From contig OZ024878.1 in the NCBI GenBank assembly GCA_964017185.1, positions 16,885,851 through 16,949,850 on the forward strand: a DNA stretch of 64,000 nucleotides, read 5' to 3'. The stretch is from Rugalucina vietnamica. Lineage: Eukaryota; Mollusca; Bivalvia; Lucinida; Lucinidae. The position numbers and the translations under genes are program-made. The notes beneath the pieces were generated by a model. It was not told the origin of the DNA, searched no databases, and saw nothing but the letters and a program-made list of their open reading frames with translations. The stretch's first letter is position 1, and the number at the start of each line of letters is the position of its first letter. Of the stretch, positions 11,600 through 23,994 are shown in pieces.

Positions 11600-12132
11600 T
11601 TACAGTGAAAACCAATGTATATCAAAACTTGATAATTGATATGCAATTTCACTGATATCAAATCTCACTGATACCAAAAGTCACTAGTGACTGATAATCA
11701 GCCTATATATTCACTGTAGACTTTGGATTACTTCTGACGTTTCCATTTACTTGACGTCATTAAATGTGTCTCACTTCAGAAATCCAAACGCCTATAACTC
11801 CGTTATTTATGAACTAAAACATAAAGTGTGGGTATTTATTTTCTTAGTTAGAACGTAAGGAATAATGTGGTACCAAAATTATTTGTGTTTTCAAAAATTA
11901 TTGGTTTTTGCATTTTCACCGCCTGCCTTGTGAATTGGAAAATCCCGTGCATTGTATAAAATAAACAGAAAATTTGCTCTCTTTTTTTCGGTGAATACCA
12001 AATAAATTTCATCTCGTGAGTTGAAAACATAAAAATTTTCACTCGTGCTGCGCACTCGTGAAAATTCTGATGTTTTCAACTCACTCGATGAAATATGTTT
12101 GGTATTCACCTCAAAAAAAGCAAATAGCCTCT
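11600..12132 (-). repeat. MITE family 4 copy with central hairpin
   Basis: Inverted relative to 3972-4430. The region 11998-12132 is a hairpin: GAATACCAAATA...CATCTCGTGAG pairs with CACTCGATG...TTTGGTATTC around a CACTCGTGCTGCGCACTCGTG-type centre. A TGACGTCA octamer is kept at 11752-11759. Short self-complementary words (ACTTGATAATTGATATGC, CACTAGTGACTG) fill 11620-11700. Left boundary is approximate. Confidence 0.6.
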
Positions 12133-12244
12133 ATATATCTCTGGTTTGAAATTCTGTAATGACTGTACAATTTCCATATCAACCCATGCATGTATATTAC
12201 ATGGAGGTTAAACCATAAGTTTTCCGACCCGCTGAAAGAAAAAT

Positions 12245-12671
12245 GAGCCGCGTCATAAAACAAAAAATGATAATCTGCATATGCGAAACCAAAGTCGCAG
12301 ACAGCTGATCAGCGCCTTTGTTTTCGCTACACGGATAGCACTAACTCATTTAAGCTTGGCGTCCCTTTTATGGGACATAGGCAAACCCATGAGCCCCATA
12401 TGGGACGCCGCAAACTGCGGCGACCCATCTGGGGCTATTCTGTTTGCTTAAAAATGGAATAAAATTTTTAATTCACACCTGCGGCCCCTAAAAATGAAAG
12501 TGAACTCAGCCAATTGATTATGATGGGAGAATCCATTCGCCAAATATGGGTTAAACTCCCTCTACGTCTAAAATACATAATTTCAGCCGTCTAGCCATCT
12601 GTGCCTGTGAAGCTTGGCTTGTGTAGGTCCAGTTCGGAAACCACATTGTTGGTTTTCTCATGAGGCGGCTC
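12245..12671 (+). repeat. MITE family 1, copy 4, split by a nested MITE
   Basis: The outer ends GAGCCGCGTCATAAAAC and TTTTCTCATGAGGCGGCTC belong to family 1, and AAAT lies next to both ends, a candidate 4-bp target duplication also seen for copy 6. The body is interrupted at 12342-12553 by family 2; removing that segment restores the family-1 sequence (GGATAGCAC joined to AACTCCCTCTAC). Confidence 0.8.
12342..12553 (-). repeat. MITE family 2, copy nested in MITE family 1
   Basis: About 210 bp, an inverted counterpart of 17841-18069. Its centre is a strong hairpin built on AGCCCCATATGGGACGCCGC and its complement. The ends are TTAACCCATATTTGGC and TAACTCATTTAAGCTTGGC, an imperfect TIR. Confidence 0.8.
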
Positions 12672-12698
12672 AAATGTCATGCTGACCATTTTTTCTAA

Positions 12699-12829
12699 AA
12701 AGGTACAAGTAGGCAAAGATCAGAAAAAGGCGCAATCAGAAAAAGATTCCCACTCCAAAAACCGAGGTGGGAAAAAACCAAACTAACAATCAGGTACTTA
12801 TACCATGAAACATATCGCAAGCCGTTCAC
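12699..12829 (-). repeat. Tail family ('ACTTGTACC' tail), short copy
   Basis: On the minus strand this is the last ~130 bp of the repeat that follows the frame fragments near 59.0-62.3 kb, ending GCCTACTTGTACCTTTTT. Copies keep this end and lose different lengths of the other, the pattern expected of 5'-truncated retrotransposition. Confidence 0.7.
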
Positions 12830-13207
12830 CTACAGTTTGTAGTATGATTTCATTTTGAGAACACGATTTTTCTTGCACAGTTTCTCGCGTCTTATTAGTG
12901 TGAAGCCTTGAATGCGATTTAATTTGTTTCAAAGCATAAGCTGCATTGCACTTGTAGATTAATTTTCAAAATACAGAGTTCAAAGGAACAAATTAATAGC
13001 CGCTGGTGCTTCTTTCCTTTGAATCTATCAAACTTTGAAATTAAATCATGAAAATGGGAAATTCAGACTATATTACATTGTAGTATCTTTCAGATAAACC
13101 GTAATCAGGGTTTACTTATGTTTTCTCATTAAATCAGTCACTGTCATCTGTAGTTTTTGTGAGTTCTGACATTGATAAACATTGAAATCATCACAAACGG
13201 TTGGTTC

Positions 13208-13352
13208 CATTACCAAAACTAGCCCGTGCAATATACAGAGATTTTTTTCAGCTGTAAAAAATGAAAATTTCATTTAAAAAAAAATAATATTTTTTACATT
13301 TTTGCTCAAAACATTGATTGTGGGTACACGTTAGAACCGCCTCGCCGATGAA
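13208..13352 (-). repeat. MITE family 3, half copy
   Basis: Reverse orientation, from CATTACCAAAACTAGCCC to the hairpin midpoint (GAACCGCCTCGCCGATG). The half beyond the hairpin is missing. Confidence 0.7.
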
Positions 13353-14119
13353 TTCAATGGATGCGGATACTTTATCCTGGTCACATGACTGAAAAGATTA
13401 ACTGGAAAGTTTAGCAAGCAAAAACTGCAAATTTCCAGAAACATCTTCGTATCGTGCTTATTTAACAGAATTTGGTGTCAGCTTTGACTTCTCTATCAAT
13501 ACCGCATTTGAATAATGGAACATGCATCGGGATGCATATTTTCATTCACCGGGACTTAAACTGACGTAATATAGTCATATACCATTTTCAGTAACATCAA
13601 CTTCAGCAAGCTAAAGGATGGGCCACCTCTTGGTGTTGAGATTCACTTTTATTATGTCACTTAGGAATTCTAGGCAAATGCTCTTAAGCAAGCTCTGTTC
13701 TGTCTATTGTAAATGTTTCCAGATTTAATCCTTTATTTAAGGAGCGTTATTTCTGAGAATCAAGCGGGGTGATTCAATACTCACCCAGCGGTGTCAAAAG
13801 CGACTTAGATATCAAACTTGAAAATCAGAAAGTAATTCTAACGGTTGTTCACCAACCTAGTTTCAGGAACAATGCAGTTTTGTTATTAACAAGACGGACA
13901 TAATCTGATGCCAGTCTAAGCTTTGGACTCCCCGAGATATTCATTAAACCTCTTTATGCGCCATTGGAGATGTCTGACCGTCAGAGAAAGACCCGGATAC
14001 GAGAGAACATTGTTATATGCTTGAATTTCACTCCATTACATAACTATAATACATGTATATAGAAAATTAGCCCATTATAACAGTTGGAAAAAGTATTTAT
14101 ACTGAGCAAAGGGGCCAGT
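13353..14119. other. No feature recognised
   Basis: No conserved frame or repeat shared with other parts of the window. Confidence 0.45.
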
Positions 14120-14366
14120 GCCCAGAATTACAATATCCCTTCAATTTAAAGAAAACCATAGTTAACGTGACGAATTTCAGCATCCAAAATGATGCACCGA
14201 AAACATACCGAAATACAACTTAACTGTTTTATTATGTAAAATGACGTTTCTATACACACGTGCATATTTTCGTCGAAGCAGTTGTTGTATTGTAAAATAT
14301 CAAGTCAAAAGTTGTCAACTTAATTAAGGCCTTCCTTAACTTAAGGTAGGATTGTAATTCTGGGCC
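14120..14366. repeat. Possible small TIR element (~250 bp)
   Basis: GCCCAGAATTACAAT at the left and ATTGTAATTCTGGGC at the right are perfect 15-bp inverted repeats. Further in, TTAAAG-rich words pair imperfectly. CCAG lies just outside both ends. A single copy, so status as a mobile element is tentative. Confidence 0.5.
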
Positions 14367-14897
14367 CAGGTGGATGGGCTAACATAACAAGAGGATCAAA
14401 AGCCATGTTGAACTCGATAAAACACGGTGAAGACATTTACCCACGTTAGCAAGGCGCCCTTTTTATCGAACATAGGCAAATAAATAGTAGCCAAAAGTTC
14501 AAACCGGCCACTTACATTTTATTGATTTTCTTAGAAACTTAAAATAATTTGAAATTTTATTTACATCTCCAAATAGACAAATCCTTCATCGACGAAGGGT
14601 AGTGAAAACTTTCACAGAATTGTCTATATAGTTTGCAAGGTTCTCCACTGAATGGCGGTACCCCCATTTTCAAAATTCCCTAGTATCCCTGATGCATGTT
14701 TCGGCATTGTGCAAAGCTGTTTAGTGGAAATCTTTACGGATACATGTATGTTGGTGTAGTAAATGAAGCAAAACTAATTTATCTAGTGCTTTTGGCTTCG
14801 AAGAAAATCGATAAAAACATTGATGACCGTTTAGAACTTTTGACTAGTATAGTACAACCCAAGCGTTGGCACACTACGTATCTGGAGGTTATGATAT

Positions 14898-15131
14898 GAG
14901 CCACTTCGTGGGAAAACCAACAATGTGGTTTCCGACCAGGTCTGACACAAACCGGCCTGTACAAGCACAGAAATAAGCTAGAAGCTTGAAATTTCGGATT
15001 TATGAAGAAGAGGCAGTGTACAATCCGTGTAGCGAAAATAAAGGCGCTGATCAGCTTCGCAGTTACTGCGAAGCTAAACTGCGCCTTTGTTTTCGCATAT
15101 GCAGATCGTTGGTTTTCCCATGAGGCGGCTC
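14898..15131 (-). repeat. MITE family 1, copy 5
   Basis: Reverse orientation with the hairpin around 15030-15095. ATAT borders both sides (GATAT at left, CATATTT at right), a possible short target duplication. Confidence 0.8.
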
Positions 15132-15412
15132 ATATTTATACGAGGAATTGTATCCATTTTTATCTCTGCAAGTGAATGTGAGTATTTTTCTTGATTCATT
15201 TCTTTTAAATCTTAACCCCTCTTGTGTTGATTTAACCTAATTATAAAATATATAGTTATCAAGGTCAGGAAAAATACATGTTAATCTTACCAACCTAATT
15301 TACTACCGTTCTAGGGTGCAAAGTATACTAAGCAAAACATATAACGCAGCAAAAGTTTACAAGAATTTTCTTATCGTTTCATTGGTTCCTTATGGCCAAC
15401 AGATCCTGTTCA

Positions 15413-15776
15413 TATATCAGGAAAACATGTCCGTGAAATGTATAGACCCTTTAACCCCACTTTTATACAGTAAAACAGAGATATCATCAGGAAAACATGT
15501 CCGTAAAATGTTTACCCCCTTAAACCCCACTTTTAAGTTAAAAAAAAACAAGGTTTTACAGGGGTTTACCTATTTTTCTTATTTTTGATCCAAAACATAG
15601 GCTGTGGGTACTCGTTAAAACCGCCTCACCGAGGCGCTTCTAAATAACGTGTACCACAATCAATGTTTTGGGAATAAAAATTGAAAATATCATTTTTTTT
15701 TCTCATGAAATTTTCTTATTTTCTTTTTCTTTACGGCTGAAAAAGCTCTATATTGCATAGGCAAGTTTTCGCAATG
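15413..15776 (+). repeat. MITE family 3, tandem: truncated unit plus full unit
   Basis: A first start (ATATCAGGAAAACATGTCCG) at 15413 runs only ~65 bp before a second start at 15485. The second unit continues through the hairpin (about 15615-15655) to GCAAGTTTTCGCAATG at 15776. Tandem starts also occur at 37580/37773. Confidence 0.75.
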
Positions 15777-16038
15777 TCAACGGATAGCAACCTCAATAGA
15801 TTGCAGGTTAAAACAATGATTTTTTGTGAATCATTTGGTTTAAAAGAAAATCTTTTTTTTTTCTGACGTGATGCGTTATAAATTCGGCTCAGTATATTTT
15901 GAATCGGTGAAGTTAACCAGACACTATTCAAGTAGTGTTCTTTAATTGAAATGGTTCCTTGTAAATCAGCAGGTGGTGATGTATGTGAATACCTGTAATA
16001 CCTGTGAAAAAATTATGATCAGAAAACAGAAATCAAAT

Positions 16039-16273
16039 GAGCTACGTCATGAGAAAACTAACAATCTGCATTTGCGAAAACAAAGGCGCAGTTCAGCTTT
16101 GCAGTAACTGCGAAGCTGGTCAGCGCCTTTGTTTTCGCTACACGGTCAGTACGATTCCTCTACTTTCTAAATCTAAAATTTTCAGCCACTAGCCATCTTC
16201 TGTGCTTGTACAGCTCAGTTTGTATTGGACCTGTTCGGAAATCACGTTGTTGCTTTTTCACATGACGCAACTC
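16039..16273 (+). repeat. MITE family 1, copy 6
   Basis: Full copy with hairpin near 16077-16140. AAAT flanks both ends, the same candidate target duplication as copy 4. Confidence 0.8.
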
Positions 16274-16369
16274 AAATGTGAACAAAGCAAACATTAGATT
16301 AATGTTTGTTGAATTTTTAACTTAGTTTCAGAAGTCTCAAACAAACATTGTGCATAACCATTACCCTCA

Positions 16370-16610
16370 TCCAAATGCTTCCAAGAGCGGATCGTATCAG
16401 ATCAATCATGAATTAAGCCACAGAAAACGACAAATAATCCGTTCCAAGATTCATTAGTAGATAGTCTCACTCTAATAGAGGCCTGAGAGCTTAACGGCTC
16501 AGGATTTCTAGGAATGAGTTAAGCACTTGACCTAGCTTCGTAATTACTTAAAACTTACATATCGGACAGGAAAAAACATAGTCCTCATTGCAAAATTGTA
16601 GCAGAAGTTG
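16370..16610 (+). repeat. Duplicated module, third copy
   Basis: Matches 33790-34010 and 60475-60690 (words such as AAGCCACAGAAAACGA, TTCCAAGATTCATTAGT and GGAATGAGTTAA). In the two large copies this module comes late; here it precedes the duplicated block, showing that the region grew by more than one duplication. Confidence 0.7.
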
Positions 16611-16909
16611 CTTTAAAACGGAGTTTTTGGGCTTTCGAAAACAAGACATATACTACATAAGAGAGTCAATGGTCCTTCGTTTCACTTAGTACCGAATAAC
16701 CCGTGTTATCATTTCACTTACCTAAACTGTAATTTAGACCAACTGTATTCCAAAAAAATCATGTATATGAGTGGCTGCTCTGAATAGCCTTTTGATTTAA
16801 GGCGACGGTAAATCCGTTTTGCTATTTTGTGGGGGTACTGAACACCATCACTGATACAAATTCACATTTTTTTTCCGTTTCAAATTTAGAAACTAATCAG
16901 CTACATGTA

Positions 16910-17804
16910 CAGGTTTCTTAAGTAATTGCATAGCAGTACAAATACTTGTTTTCAAATTTGGACGGATTTCACCAAGTCAATCCTAATACATACAAATATG
17001 CACTGATTTTTGCTCTATTAATTTATGAATAGTAACACATATAAATGACAAGCAAAATATCACAACTTCTGGGATACAAATATCAATTTTTACATTGATT
17101 TCACACACTTCAAGAAAGACTGAACCAAAAACAGATTATATTGTTAAATTGACATATCACCCAGTAGACTTCGCCTAACATAATATTTGGTCTACCCTGG
17201 GTATATACAAGGTTATTGAAGCTTGAAATTTGGTTATCCTACTAGCCGTGGTACACCATATTATACAATCAGTCAGCATTTGATGCATGATAGTACATAC
17301 TGTACAATCGGTTGCATGTAAATATTTGATCCCAAGGAAGCCGCTCGAAAGGTCCTGGGACACAAAATGGCGAAATGACAGTCCGGCAATGTAAGGCAGC
17401 CTTGTAAGATGCTAGATCTCAATTTCGTTAAATTTGACTGTACAAAGGGTAGACAAAATATTATGTAAGGTGAAGTCTACTGGATGATTTGTTATTTTAA
17501 TGGAATAATACAATTTTATTTCAAACTTCCCTATAGTCTGAGAAATCAAGGTTAAAGTTGATATTGTGTCACAGAAGTTATGCTACTTCGCTTATCATTT
17601 TTATGTGCCATTTTCTATTTATTAATCGATCAAAATCAAACATGTTACAATCAGTGCATATGTCTATGTGTGAGGATTGACTTAGCAAACTCCGTTCAAA
17701 TCTGAAAACACCCAATAAAATTTGGCCAAGCTTCAAGTACTGGTATTGCTATGCCATTACTTATGAAACAAATCGCTATGTACTAAACTTATAAAACGAA
17801 CCTG
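16910..17804. mobile_element. 0.9-kb palindromic (foldback) element, absent from copy B
   Basis: The two halves pair over most of their length: left words TAGACTTCGCCTAACATAAT and GAAGTTGTGATATTTTG (complement) recur inverted at 17460-17490 and 17570-17600. The ends are CAGGTTTCTTAAG and, inverted, CAGGTTCGTT, each with TA outside. Removing it rejoins GCTACATG to CGTCACATCTCG, matching the uninterrupted sequence in copy B at about 49930 and in the related modules at 31545 and 54590. No coding capacity. Confidence 0.75.
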
Positions 17805-17840
17805 TACGTCACATCTCGTGGAGTATCTCCGTTAACAATA

Positions 17841-18069
17841 TTAACCCATATTTGACGAATGGATTCTCCCATCATTATCATTTGGGTCAGTCCACTTTCA
17901 TTTTTAGGGGCATCAGGAATGATTTTGAATTTTTATTCCATTTTTCGATGAAATTCCTCTACGCAAACAGAATAGCCCCAGATGGGACGCCGCGTTCTGC
18001 GGCGTCACATCTGGGGCTATGCTGTTTGCCTATGTCCCATAAAAGGGATGCCAGGCTTATATGAGTTAA
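17841..18069 (+). repeat. MITE family 2, free copy
   Basis: About 229 bp between TTAACCCATATTTGACG and its imperfect complement ending ATATGAGTTAA. The hairpin at 17974-18018 pairs AGCCCCAGATGGGACGCCGC with its complement. Absent from copy B. Confidence 0.8.
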
Positions 18070-18285
18070 ATATACCATGAAAGTTTTATATATCCATTAA
18101 AACGTAAGATTATTTTACCGAACTTTTAGATAAACAATAAAGTCTGGCACTTTCAGGATTTCCCGTCACAGTCGCATATTTTTGGTCACAGTACGAATAC
18201 ATTTTCCTGATGCTCTTGTAGATTCCATATCATCTTTATGTGATGGTTTGTTAGCTACGCCAATATTTCTATGAAAGAACGACAC

Positions 18286-18515
18286 GAGGCGCAGCACGAG
18301 AAAACCAACAATTTGCAAAAGCGAAAACAAACGCGCATACCAGCTTCGCGTTAACCGTGAAGCTGATCAGTGCCTTTGTTTTCAATACACATATAGCATA
18401 ATTATCTTGAATAAAAGAAACCTCAAGCTTCTAGCCTTCTTCTGTGACTCTACAACTTGGTTTGTGTCAGGCCTGGCTGGAAACCCAAATCGCTGGTTTT
18501 CTCAAGCAAAGGCTC
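18286..18515 (+). repeat. MITE family 1, copy 7
   Basis: Diverged ends (GAGGCGCAGCACGAGAAAAC and TTTTCTCAAGCAAAGGCTC). The hairpin at about 18322-18385 has accumulated mismatches. It lies between CAATATTTCTATGAAAG and the downstream module, which in copy B (around 50130) are nearly adjacent. Confidence 0.75.
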
Positions 18516-18989
18516 ATACGTTGTATTAAAAAGTGAGTTCTGTTGCCCAATGGTTTCAAAGTCAGAATATTCAAAGTATTCACCATTATATGCCAGCATG
18601 TCTTATATCAGCATGACCTGCAGCGGCACACTGGCCAGAAAATTAGATTGTCTGATAAAAAAACTAGTCTAAGATTATATTTATTGGCAATGAATAAAAG
18701 AGTCCTATGTCTATATAAATATCCGGACAATACAATTCTTGAATGCCCAACCATTGAAGGGGTATGTGCGGCAGACATACGAATTGTATATGATTAATTA
18801 AAATGTAGAAACAGATCTCGACAGTTGCCTGTTCGGCAACCAAATTGGTTCGTAAACATGTATACATATTAGATATAGCTCGTTTAACATTTATTTCACT
18901 GTCGTAAATATAAGCTCCATTTTCATTTGGTGCGTAAGAACTGTTCACAAATTATTATAGCGGTCATCAAGACACACTCTGAAGCTGTT

Positions 18990-19175
18990 GCAATGTCTTT
19001 CTGAACATTGATGCAAAGTAATTGAATAAAAATTAAACTGAGACCCTTTAAGAACAGTGAACATATTGCAGAGAAAGGGGGTGGGCCACACCATGATTTC
19101 GGCTACCTAAGCCTCAGTGACCCATTAGATTGGGCAACAAGAGCTAAATATATTATGCCCGTCGTAGATAAATTG
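18990..19175 (+). repeat. Family F repeat, copy shared by A and B
   Basis: Starts near AATAAAAATTAAACTGAGAC and holds AACATATT...AGAAAGGGGGTGGGCC. It can be read in frame as a peptide similar to that at 44900-45050 (the word GYLSL followed by DP is kept). Its partner is 50605-50760. Confidence 0.65.
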
Positions 19176-19755
19176 ACCGAAGTCCTATGTCGTGATGCTT
19201 TGTGGCCAAAACCCACACGAACGCTATGTAAAATTTCTATTACACACATTTTGTAATCTACGTATAACAAGTCCTTATCGGATTGAGTTTTTGAGAGTAT
19301 AACTCTGATGACAGAATCTCTCACATCGAAATAGTTCAAAGTGGAAATCTGTTTTGTCATTTCCCAGCCTAGCTTTGGGCGGCCGATGATTCACGGTACA
19401 TGCAAAAAGTCAAATCCTATCCAATACCAGTCTACTTTCAGATGCTTCCAATACAGTAGATTAAAGTTCATATGCAGTGTGTATCACATAATTACTCGAT
19501 ACACGTTTAAATAAGTCAACAAGTGCACTTCAGAGTTTTCTCTGATCCTTTTCCAGGATATTAAGTAATTGACTTCTGTATAAACCTTATAACATATACA
19601 ATAAACTGTCTAACGAGTTCCATAATCGAAAAGACAAGTATTATTACAGTTTCATTTATCATTAACATTCTGTTATAGACTGATGTCCAGTAATGCGAAT
19701 AGGGTATGGACTTGATGCATCGAAATAAGTGAAATTCTAAACAAATCAATGCAAA

Positions 19756-19759
19756 TTAA
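19756..19759. other. TTAA target duplication, left
   Basis: Directly outside the left GAGCAATTCCGTG end. The same TTAA occurs once at the empty site in copy B (51378-51381). Confidence 0.85.
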
Positions 19760-21539
19760 GAGCAATTCCGTGTAAAAACCAACCAAAGTGTGGCCACGCA
19801 TAGTCTCAGATTTTAACGAAAACCTGATTTTCGGATAGAGGGTCAAAAACGATGTATTGAAACTTCCCTTCGTTTTTTGAAAATATGCATGGTTGCCATG
19901 GAAACCACACTAGAAGGTTTTGGGCTTCAAAACAGCATTTTTTGAGTGAAAATTGGCACTTTTTCAAACACAACCTAGACATCACCTAACTTGGTATCTT
20001 AATTTTGAATGCATACAGTGGTACAGATATATATACTAAAAATTACTGTAACTTAGCATCTTAGTATAATGACAGTCTTTTAGCTATGGTAGTCGTAAGG
20101 TGGGTGGGGTTTCCCATTTTTTCAATTTTATCAAAATGTCATTTTTCAGCATATTTTGAGAACATGAAGAAAAAAATTGAGGTAAATTTAAGAGGCCTCA
20201 CATAGTTGTCATGAAAGATCATTGTCAGCATGGCCAGTTAATATAAAATCTTAGTGGGCACTTCATAAACAAAAATTTCAGAGACATCTAAATCTACCTA
20301 CTAGGACAAGACCCCATAAAATTGTGTTTTTATAATATCAAGGTTAAAGAATGAGGCTATCCAAATATTCTTGACTTAACACTAAATGAGAATTTTAAAC
20401 AGTTATATAATGATATAAAGCATCTAAAAATACTTATAAAGCAATAATTAATTGCATTTAAAGTGTTAAATGACAATGTAGAAGTACCCCACCCACTTAA
20501 ATTAACATGGAAACTGGTACATTTTCAACCTGAAACAGAAATTATTACAAGTAAAATGTGATAAAATGCTATAGTCAAGAGACATATTGTATATTTAGTG
20601 CAAAACCAATGAATTGTTCACCAGTAAAACAATGGTTACCATGGTAACACTTAGAACAAACATACATGGTCGCATCTTAAATAGCAATGGCAAATAGACT
20701 TCATTGCTGGTAACTTCATACAATATATCAAACATCATTTTTTTGATTATTTTTATGTTGTAAATCATTAGCAAAATGTTTAAATACTCATAAATATGCT
20801 TTACTGTCTAAGGTACTCAATGACAGGATAACCTTACCCCACCCACTTAATTAACATTAAGAGCAATTCTCTGTGACCACTTAAATTTTTTCACAGGGCC
20901 GTGCAACGCATAATCACCGATTTTGCTGAAACTTTCCTATCTTGGTTATTTAAACACAAAACTTTTTAATCAACACTCATTTGGTCCAATTTCATTCCCG
21001 TTGCCATGGAAACGGCAAATGAATATTTTGGCAAAATGTGTGTCCGAAAATCACTTAAACTGGGTATTTTCCAGCTGAAACAATTACTTTATACAAATTC
21101 AGATCCAGCTTCTGGTCCCTGTTTATCAATATATAACACATTCTGGTTAGAAATACAAAAAACAAACATTGATTTGGAAAACCTCTGATTTTATCGTGGC
21201 CCTGCAAAGTGGGTGGGGTTTCGAAGATTTGAAAAATGTGATTTTGAAGCATTTTCATGGACTATTTTCATAGTGAGTGCAGTCGGTTGCAGATATACGC
21301 GCATATTTATGATATCCAACAGTGTTTTGTTAACCAAGTTCTGAAAATACATGTTTGGGAAGTTAAGTCTGAATATGCGTAACCATAGCAACAATGATGG
21401 TACTGTCACAAAACGCAAATTTGTGAGTGTCTGTCATTTTGGTCTCATAGAATTCTAATAAGAGGACATAATTGATTGTAAATTATTTGATACATGTATG
21501 TTGCAATTGAAACTACTCTTTAGAAAATTTTGCATATAT

Positions 21540-23994
21540 TCTTCAGTGACCTTCTAAAGGTCAAGGTCAAGGTCACAGAATAGAGAAAAATGGCACAAAA
21601 TTGGCCTTTTCCCATGTTCAAGTTGATTTATGCATAATTGAGGCTCAAATTTCTTACTTTATTGAATATTTATGCATATCACAACAAAGTATTTCATGTT
21701 GAGATATTTTTGTCCACCAGGTGACTTCAAGGTCAAGGTCAAATATCATTCAGACAATCCTCCTGCTGACATTAAATAACCTTTTAAGGGTCAAGGTCAA
21801 GGTCAAAAATGCAAGAAAATGGCTTAAATTGGCATTTTCTTACCAGTATTTTGTTATGTTTCAAAGAGTGTGTTGCAAAATTTCCTTAATATTTGTTTTG
21901 AAAGCTTGAGATATGTTGTATATGAAACAAAGGTTAAGAAAATATGGCATTGAATCTACAGTGACCTTCAGAAAGTCAAAGTCAAGGTCACGTTAGAGAA
22001 AGATAACAAAAATTGGCTTTTATTTTGCTCATGTTATAGTTGATTTGGCCATAATTTAGGCTCACATTTTTTTTCCCTTATTGAATATTTATGCACATCA
22101 CCACGATGTTTTTCACGCTGAGATATTTTTGTCCACCAGGTGACTTCAAGGTCAAGGTCAAGGTCATGAAAAGTTCAATTTTTCAGGGGGTAAAATGAAG
22201 TTTTTTGTTGAAGAAGCAAACAATTAAAGTGTTAATTTTTATCGTATTAAGCTTTTTCATTTTAACATGTATTGCTAAGTTCAATATCATTCAGACAATC
22301 CACCTGCTGGCCTTAAATTACCTTTTAAGGGTCAAGGTCAAGGTAAAAAAAAAGCAAGAAAATAGTTTAAACAGGCATTTTCTTACCAGTATTTTGTTAT
22401 TTTTCAAAGAGTTTGGTGCAACATTGCCTAAATATTTGTTTTGAAAGCTTGAGATATGTTGTATATGAAACAAAGGTTAAGAAAAAATGGCATTGAATAT
22501 GCAGTGACCTTCGGAAAGTCAAGGTCAAGATCACGTTTGCTCATGTTATAGTTGATTTGGCCATAATTTAGGCTCAAGTTTTTTTCCTTATTGAATATTT
22601 ATGCACATTACAACGAAGTTTTTCACGCTGAGATATTTTTGTCCACCAGGTGACTTCAAGGTCAAGGTCAAGGTCACGAAAAGTTCAATTTTTCAGGGGG
22701 TAAATGAAGTTTTTTGTTGAAGAAGTAAACAAATTAAAGTGTTAATTTTTATTGTATTAATCTTTTTCATTTAAATATGTGTTGCAAAGTCAAATATCAT
22801 TCAGACAATCCACCTGCTGGCCTTAAATTACCTTCTAAGGGTCAAGGTCAAGGTCAAAAATGCAAGAAAATGGTGTATACGGGCATTTTCTTACCAGTAT
22901 TTTGTTATTTTTCAAAGAGTTTGGTGCAAAATTGCCTAAATATTTGTTTTGAAAGCTTGAGATATGTTGTATATGAAACAAAGGTTAAGAAAATAAAGCA
23001 TTGAATCTGCAGTGACCTTCGGAAAGTCAAGGTCAATGTCACGTTAGAGAAAGATAACAAAAAAATGTTTTGTTTTGTTTTTTTTGCTCAAGTTAAAGTT
23101 GATTTGGTCATAATTTAGGCTCAAGTTTTTTTTCCTTATTGAATATTTATGCACATCATCACGACTTTTTTCACGCTGAGATATTTTTGTCCACCAGGTG
23201 ACTTCAAGGTCAAGGTCAAGGTTACAAAAACTTCAATTTTTCAGGGGGTAAAATGAAGTTTTTGGTTGAAGAAGTAAACAAATTAAAGTGTTAATTATTA
23301 TCGTATTAAGCTTTTTCATTTAAATATGTGTTGCAAAGTCCAATATCATTCAGACAATCCACCTGCTGGCCTTAAAGGGTCAAGACAATCCACCTGCTGG
23401 CCTTAAGGGTCAAGGTCAAAAATGCAAGAAAATGGTTTAAACGGGCATTTTCTTACCAGTATTTTGTTATTTTTTCACGGATTTTGGTGCAAAATTGCTT
23501 TAATATTTGTTAAAACGCTTGAGATATGTTGTATATGGAACAGCAGTTAAGAAAAAAATGGCATTGAATATGCAGTGACCTTCAATGGCATTGAATCTGC
23601 AGTGACCTTCTGAAACTGAATTCTTCAAGGTAACAGAATCAAGAAAATGACATGAAAATGTCATTTTTGGCCAATATTCAATTTTATGCTGCAATAATTG
23701 TTCCATGGTATTCGAGTTATCATGAATGATTATAAATGTTTACACAAAGTCTTTCAATCTGTGATAATTTTTCTCCACCAGGTGACTTCAAAGTAAAGGT
23801 CAAGGTCTCAAAACTTTGAATTTTAGGGGGTAAAATGGAGTTTTTTGTGTTAATTGTAAACAAATTAAATTATTAATTTCAATCATAGTATGCTTTTTCA
23901 TTTAAATATGTGTTGCAAAGTACGATATCATTCAGACAATACACCTGTTGACCTAAAATAACCTTTTAATGGTAAAGGTGAAGGTCAAAGATGC
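21540..23994 (+). repeat. Left-arm tandem array of ~0.5-kb units with TCAAGGTCA clusters
   Basis: Units are marked by GTCCACCAGGTGACTTCAAG (or close variants) at about 21712, 22131, 22641, 23189 and 23773, spaced 419, 510, 548 and 584 bp. Each unit has three AGGTCA clusters: after CCACCAG, after CCTTTTAAGG, and after CAGTGACCTTC. TCAAGGTCA occurs about 21 times in this arm. Internal deletions and a small internal duplication (23380-23410) explain the uneven lengths. Confidence 0.85.

Larger units (their letters stand above)
16707..19755 (+). repeat. Segmental duplication, copy A part 1 (pairs with 49766-51377)
   Basis: Shares order and sequence with 49766-51377: CTTACC...AACTGTA, the CTTTCAGGATTTCCCGT module, CCTATGTCTATATAAATATC, CTGAAGCTGTTGCAATGTCT, and the ACAAGTGCACT...CGAAAAGACAAGTAT module at 19508-19660. 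Copy A is longer because it holds a palindrome (16910-17804), MITE family 2 (17841-18069) and MITE family 1 (18286-18515). The last module recurs near 33105-33250, 34300-34375, 51140-51285, 56310-56450 and 60985-61110, so the block contains older internal duplications. Confidence 0.85.

Noticed and set aside
21540-23994. CRISPR-like array
   Set aside because: Units are ~0.5 kb and internally conserved throughout, with no short repeat/unique spacer alternation, in eukaryotic DNA.
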